64,000 nt of DNA from Tenacibaculum sp. M341 (GTDB lineage Bacteria; Bacteroidota; Bacteroidia; Flavobacteriales; Flavobacteriaceae): contig NZ_SJXJ01000009.1 in assembly GCF_004337695.1 (NCBI RefSeq), forward strand, positions 1 to 64,000, written 5' to 3'. A model generated the notes under the pieces. That model saw only the letters and a program-made list of their open reading frames with translations. It did not search any database and was not told where the DNA came from. Of this stretch, positions 60,007 through 64,000 are shown piece by piece. A program made the translations under genes and the position numbers. Numbering within the stretch: position 1 is the stretch's first letter; the number at the start of each line of letters is the position of its first letter.

Positions 60007-61071
60007 TTGAAAACGAAATTTATATACTTTTTTTTATTACTATCTGTAATTGCACACGGTCAGTTTAGAAACTATTCAAATGAATTTTTAAATATAGGTG
60101 TAGATGCTGCTGCTTTAGGTATGAGTAAAGCTGTTGTTGCTTCTTCTAATGATGTTAATTCCTCGTATTGGAATCCGGCTGGATTGGTAAATGTAGAAGA
60201 TTATCAAGGTTCATTAATGCACGCTTCTTATTTTTCTGGTATTGCCACGTACAATTTTGCTGGTTTTGCAATGCCAATTGATAACGAAAGTGCTGTAGGA
60301 TTATCTTTAATTCGTTTTGGAGTAGATGATATTTTAAATACAACTGAGCTTATTGATAGCCAAGGAAATATTGATTTTAACCGAATTAGTCTGTTCTCTG
60401 CTGCTGATTATGCTTTCAATGTTAGTTATGCTAAAAAAATGTTGCTAGATGGCTTCAGTATTGGTGGAAATGCAAAAATTATCAGACGTATTATTGGTGA
60501 TTTTGCTACTTCTTGGGGATTTGGTTTTGATTTAGGTGTACAATTTGAGCGAAATGGCTGGAAATTTGGAGCTATGGCTAGAGATATTACTACTACTTTT
60601 AATACTTGGGCTATTAATGAAGATGAATTTGCTAAAATTAGCAATGCAATTCCAGGTCAAAATCAAGAATTACCAGAAACAACAGAAATTACAAAGCCAA
60701 AATTACAAGTTGGTGTAGCTAAAGAATTTAAAATTGGTAGAGATTTTAATTTATTAACTGAGTTAGACTTAAATATGCGTTTTGCTGAAACGAATGATAT
60801 TATATCAACATCTTTTGTAAGTGTAGATCCTGCTTTTGGATTTCAGCTTGATTATGACAATATTGTGTATTTGAGACTTGGTGCTGGAAATTTTCAAAAC
60901 GTTACAGAATTTGACAACAGTACATCGCTTTCTGTACAACCAAATTTTGGTTTAGGCTTTGTGTATAAAGGTATTCATGTTGATTACGCTTTAACAAATA
61001 TTGGTAGTGTTGGAAACGCTTTGTTTTCTAATATTTTTTCAATTAAATTTGATTATAGTTTTTATAGATAA
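60007..61071 (+). CDS. porV2: PorV/PorQ-family outer-membrane protein (type IX secretion associated)
   Basis: This 354-residue protein has a signal peptide (FIYFFLLLSVIAHGQ, cleavage about residue 19) and a beta-barrel with many alternating strands. The N-terminal SNEFLNIGVDAAALGMSKAVVA and SSYWNPAGLVNVEDYQGSLM are the mark of PorV-type proteins (aromatic- and Gly-rich, with an NPAGL motif). It shuttles or anchors exported cargo in type IX secretion; this copy looks like the second (PorV2) type. The start is TTG at 60007. The DUF4105 gene follows after 3 bases. Confidence 0.85.
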   Translation: MKTKFIYFFLLLSVIAHGQFRNYSNEFLNIGVDAAALGMSKAVVASSNDVNSSYWNPAGLVNVEDYQGSLMHASYFSGIATYNFAGFAMPIDNESAVGLSLIRFGVDDILNTTELIDSQGNIDFNRISLFSAADYAFNVSYAKKMLLDGFSIGGNAKIIRRIIGDFATSWGFGFDLGVQFERNGWKFGAMARDITTTFNTWAINEDEFAKISNAIPGQNQELPETTEITKPKLQVGVAKEFKIGRDFNLLTELDLNMRFAETNDIISTSFVSVDPAFGFQLDYDNIVYLRLGAGNFQNVTEFDNSTSLSVQPNFGLGFVYKGIHVDYALTNIGSVGNALFSNIFSIKFDYSFYR

Positions 61072-61074
61072 ATC

Positions 61075-62250
61075 ATGAAAACCAAACTACTTAGCCTCTT
61101 ATTTTTAACCGTCTTTTTTTTAGGTTTTACGCAACATAAAACATTATCACCAAAAGCAGAAATTAGTATTGTTACTTCTGGTCCGGGTGAATTATTATAT
61201 GAAAAATTTGGACATACAGCAATTAGAGTAAAAGATCCGTCAACAAATACTGACATACTGTATAATTATGGAATGTTTGATTTTGGCGCTCCTAATTTCT
61301 ACTCTAATTTTACCAGAGGATACATGATGTATAAGTTAGTAAAGTATCCTTTTCATTACTCTTTAAGAAACTCTAATCAAGATGAGCGTTGGGTAAAACA
61401 GCAAGTCTTAAATTTAAATCAGGAAGAAAAGAATGCTTTTTATTCTTTTTTAGAAACCAATGCTTTACCTAAAAACGCTGGATACTTATACGATCCATTT
61501 TTTGATAATTGTGCGACAAGACCAAGAGATATTATTCAGGATATAATTAAAGAGAATTTAATTTCAGATAAGGATGTAATAATTGAAAAAACATTACGCT
61601 CTTTAATGAATGAAAAAATCAATACAAATACTTGGGGTAGTTTTGGAATAAACTTAGCTTTAGGAAGCCGTCTTGATGAAAAAATAACATTAAATGAAAG
61701 TACCTATTTACCAGCTTATCTTTTTGATTTAATTGCTACAGCTAAAATTAAAAGAGGTGAAAAAACTGTTCCACTAATCAAAAGAACGGATGAATTATTA
61801 AAATTTGAGACAAAAACAGCTAAACCCGATGAAATTAGTCCTTTTTTAGTCTTTTCTATCTTTTTAGTACTTACGTTATTAATTACTTTTAGAGATTTTA
61901 AGAAGAAAAAAAGAACTAAGTTTTTAGACTTTTTTATCTTTTTTTCATCAGGAATTGTAGGTGTTTTAATCATATTTTTATGGTTTTTCACAAACCATTC
62001 TACGGCACCTTATAATTATAATTTTTTGTGGGCTTTTGCTCCAAATTTTATTCTTTCATTTAGCTTATTTAAGAACCGATTGAAAAAATGGTTTACATTT
62101 TATATGGCTTTTTTATTGATACTTTTCTTATTAATGATTGTTATCTGGATAATTCAAATTCAAGTTTTCACATATCCTATGATTCCTTTGTTAGGAGCTG
62201 TGTTGGTTAGATACTTGTTTTTATATTCTTTTAATAAAAAAGCATTATAA
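61075..62250 (+). CDS. DUF4105 (Lnb-like) membrane protein
   Basis: This 391-residue protein has a signal peptide, a DUF4105 domain (about 28-230) and several C-terminal membrane helices (about 255-275, 290-312, 320-338 and 345-372). The possible catalytic His is His47 in YEKFGHTAIRV and the Cys is Cys146 in FFDNCATRPRD. DUF4105 includes the Gram-positive Lnb lipoprotein N-acyltransferase, so a similar transfer reaction on lipoproteins is possible but unproven here. It overlaps the convergent gene by 6 bases. Confidence 0.85.
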   Translation: MKTKLLSLLFLTVFFLGFTQHKTLSPKAEISIVTSGPGELLYEKFGHTAIRVKDPSTNTDILYNYGMFDFGAPNFYSNFTRGYMMYKLVKYPFHYSLRNSNQDERWVKQQVLNLNQEEKNAFYSFLETNALPKNAGYLYDPFFDNCATRPRDIIQDIIKENLISDKDVIIEKTLRSLMNEKINTNTWGSFGINLALGSRLDEKITLNESTYLPAYLFDLIATAKIKRGEKTVPLIKRTDELLKFETKTAKPDEISPFLVFSIFLVLTLLITFRDFKKKKRTKFLDFFIFFSSGIVGVLIIFLWFFTNHSTAPYNYNFLWAFAPNFILSFSLFKNRLKKWFTFYMAFLLILFLLMIVIWIIQIQVFTYPMIPLLGAVLVRYLFLYSFNKKAL

Positions 62251-63486
62251 CCAATCTTTCTTTGCTTTATGTAATAATCCTAAAGCTACAGAATTCATTG
62301 AGTTTTTTTCAATAAAACTAGCTTTGTGAAACGTTTCTTTGAATAGTTGTTTAATCATAGGCATTTTACTAGTACCTCCAGTTAAAATAAGATAGTTTAT
62401 ATCTTCACTATTTACATTGGCTAACTGACAACATTCAAGAGCATTGTTTAAAATTTTACTAACTGTACTTTCAATAGCTTCTTCCAATTCGTTTTTAGAA
62501 ACTAATAAATCTTTGTTAGCAATGTATTTACTATTAAATGCTAACGAATCAGTACCTGATAGAGCTATTTTACTATTTTCTATTTCACCTAACAGTCCGT
62601 GAGCGTCTTTATTTTGAATTAAAGATTGAAGTTGTTCTACTTTCTCTTTAAACTTGGCCTTCCCTACCATTTTTTTGACCAACATTTCAGTTTTGAATGT
62701 ATATAAAGAAGTGGTTATTTTATTCCAATCTGCAGCATATCTATACGGAGTATCTGATAATGTTAAGCCTTTAAGTTTATCAACCGTTTTGTAACCTAAC
62801 TCACTAAAAAAAACATTTAAGGCAAACTGACTATCAATATCTGTTCCTCCAAGAGATATTCCTGAAGTAGCTAAAATTTTGAAGTCTTTTTTAGTATCAT
62901 CTACCCCTACAATAGTAAAATCGCAAGTTCCTCCACCTAAATCTGCTACAATTGCCAAAGAGTTTTTAGCTAGCTTATTTTGATGATAATAAGCAGCTGC
63001 AATAGGTTCTTCTAAAAATGAATAATTTTTATAACCAACATGCTTTAAAATAGATTCTAATTGAGAAATACCGGAAGCCCCACCTTTCTCATTTTCTGAA
63101 AGACGAACTGGTTTACCTACCACCACATAATCAGTCTCTTTTTGAGTGAATTCTTCTGTTTTGTTTTTTACAAACTTTAAATAATTCACAATAATATCAT
63201 GAAAAAGAATATTAGCTCCAGGTCTTAAACTAGTTCCTAATTCAAAGAAAGGAGTTCCTAAAATTCTTTTAAAACTCTTCATATACCTTCCATAACCATT
63301 GTTGGTATAGGTACTCGTAGCAATACTTCCATATAAAGGTGTGTGTAAAGAATCAAAAGGAAAAAACACACTACTTGGTAACGATTTGCTATGCTCTTCT
63401 AAGGGAACCATAATGTTTTCCCCTTCATAAAATATTGTACTAATTGTATTGGAAGTTCCAAAATCTAATCCACAAACACTATCCAT
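62245..63486 (-). CDS. Hsp70-like (YegD-type) ATPase without substrate-binding domain
   Basis: This 413-residue protein has the actin/Hsp70 nucleotide-binding fold: phosphate-1 GLDFGTSNT (6-14), EEPIAAAYY, phosphate-2 VADLGGGTCDFTIV and adenosine LILTGGTSKMPMI. It ends after the ATPase domain, as in YegD-type proteins, so it lacks the substrate-binding domain of DnaK. The role is probably as a chaperone-like or regulatory ATPase, without a known partner. Its stop overlaps that of the DUF4105 gene. Confidence 0.85.
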   Translation of the reverse strand: MDSVCGLDFGTSNTISTIFYEGENIMVPLEEHSKSLPSSVFFPFDSLHTPLYGSIATSTYTNNGYGRYMKSFKRILGTPFFELGTSLRPGANILFHDIIVNYLKFVKNKTEEFTQKETDYVVVGKPVRLSENEKGGASGISQLESILKHVGYKNYSFLEEPIAAAYYHQNKLAKNSLAIVADLGGGTCDFTIVGVDDTKKDFKILATSGISLGGTDIDSQFALNVFFSELGYKTVDKLKGLTLSDTPYRYAADWNKITTSLYTFKTEMLVKKMVGKAKFKEKVEQLQSLIQNKDAHGLLGEIENSKIALSGTDSLAFNSKYIANKDLLVSKNELEEAIESTVSKILNNALECCQLANVNSEDINYLILTGGTSKMPMIKQLFKETFHKASFIEKNSMNSVALGLLHKAKKDWL

Positions 63487-63597
63487 AAGCTAAAAATAAA
63501 AAAGGAGCGCAATTTACATCAATAAAACCTTTCTAATGAGAAAAAATATATCTATTTTGGATTTAATTATTAGTATCAACCAATAATCTATATTAAC

Positions 63598-64000
63598 ATG
63601 AAAAAGACTTTACTTTTTACAGTAACATTGTTGCTGTTTACAAAACTTTCTTACTCTCAAATTGAATTAAAAAGTACTATTGAATCAAGTATTTTTATTA
63701 ATTTCTTTAAATTAGAAAATGGTGAAACCAAATATTATGGTTTTGATCCAGAAAATTTTATTCTTAATGTATATAATTTAGATCATTCTATTTATACTAA
63801 TATTAATATTGACAAAGATGCCTTAAATCGATATAACGATGATGGAGGTTCTTTTATAGCAGCTGTTAGTCAAAAAATATTTGATGGTGATGATGGTATC
63901 GAATTTGTTCTATATTCAGAAACATATGAATCTGGTACATCAGAAATTAATGAAAAAACTTTTATTATTGATGATAACGGAAGTATCTTATTTGAGAAAG
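63598..64000 (+). CDS. Secreted protein, cut by the right edge
   Basis: The frame starts MKKTLLFTVTLLLFTKLSYS (signal peptide, cleaved about residue 21) and runs to the window end without a stop (134 codons). The mature part contains KYYGFDPENFILNVYNLDHS and FDGDDGIEFVLYSETYESGT, a pattern common in secreted Bacteroidetes proteins that carry a type IX sorting tail. The tail would lie outside the window, so this cannot be checked here. Confidence 0.65.
   Translation, partial: MKKTLLFTVTLLLFTKLSYSQIELKSTIESSIFINFFKLENGETKYYGFDPENFILNVYNLDHSIYTNINIDKDALNRYNDDGGSFIAAVSQKIFDGDDGIEFVLYSETYESGTSEINEKTFIIDDNGSILFEK

Overview
The window is AT-rich (roughly 30% GC by eye) and carries the marks of a marine Bacteroidetes genome, most likely Flavobacteriaceae of the Tenacibaculum/Polaribacter/Kordia/Aquimarina kind. 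The evidence is a Lacal_2735-family small protein, DUF6090, DUF4251, DUF2452 and DUF4105 proteins, a PorV-like outer-membrane protein linked to type IX secretion, TAnnTTTG promoter motifs, few Shine-Dalgarno sequences and several TTG starts. I see no rRNA, tRNA, CRISPR array or intact prophage.

Region 1-7.1 kb is accessory. It begins with the tail of a transposase. From about 350 to 6360 there is a row of small, mostly one-gene units, all on the minus strand. Each is separated from the next by an imperfect inverted repeat with AAC...GTT ends that looks like an integron attC site. At the upstream end lies the C-terminal fragment of a tyrosine recombinase ending in an IntI-like NPLD. An IS1182-type transposase remnant interrupts the row. 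I read this as a decayed integron-like cassette array, which would be unusual in Bacteroidetes.

Region 7.4-18.2 kb holds plus-strand genes for hypothetical proteins, lipoproteins, two DUF6090 proteins, a Crp/Fnr regulator next to a perfect 26-bp palindrome and a tautomerase operon, glutaminase, an AraC regulator and a secreted VOC protein. Region 18.3-27.4 kb holds a large secreted BNR/VPS10-type repeat protein, a LytTR two-component pair, and an ABC ATPase with a fused permease-M1 peptidase.

Region 27.6-38.1 kb is mostly one orientation. A polyamine operon (arginine decarboxylase, agmatinase, an RMD1-family membrane protein, a deoxyhypusine-synthase-like enzyme) is followed by small acidic proteins, VOC and TerB proteins, then a CPA2 antiporter, a universal stress protein, a second TerB-like protein and CorA. 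This suggests polyamine and ion/stress physiology.

Region 38.1-51.9 kb has a small membrane protein between two copies of a palindromic repeat, a Band-7 lipoprotein, two tandem DEAD-box helicases, an orphan peptide with a double-glycine-like leader, an AsmA-family protein, a PHP-SMC-like ATPase (TrlF type) and a 46-residue basic protein, then about 860 bases of decayed DNA. Region 51.9-64 kb has a rhodanese lipoprotein, a membrane-anchored winged-helix regulator, an exonuclease-GIY-YIG fusion, phosphatidylserine synthase with a GNAT enzyme, a YheT-type hydrolase, the PorV-like and DUF4105 proteins, an Hsp70-like ATPase, and the start of a secreted protein cut by the window edge. At least four families of short interspersed, mostly palindromic repeats sit in the intergenic gaps.
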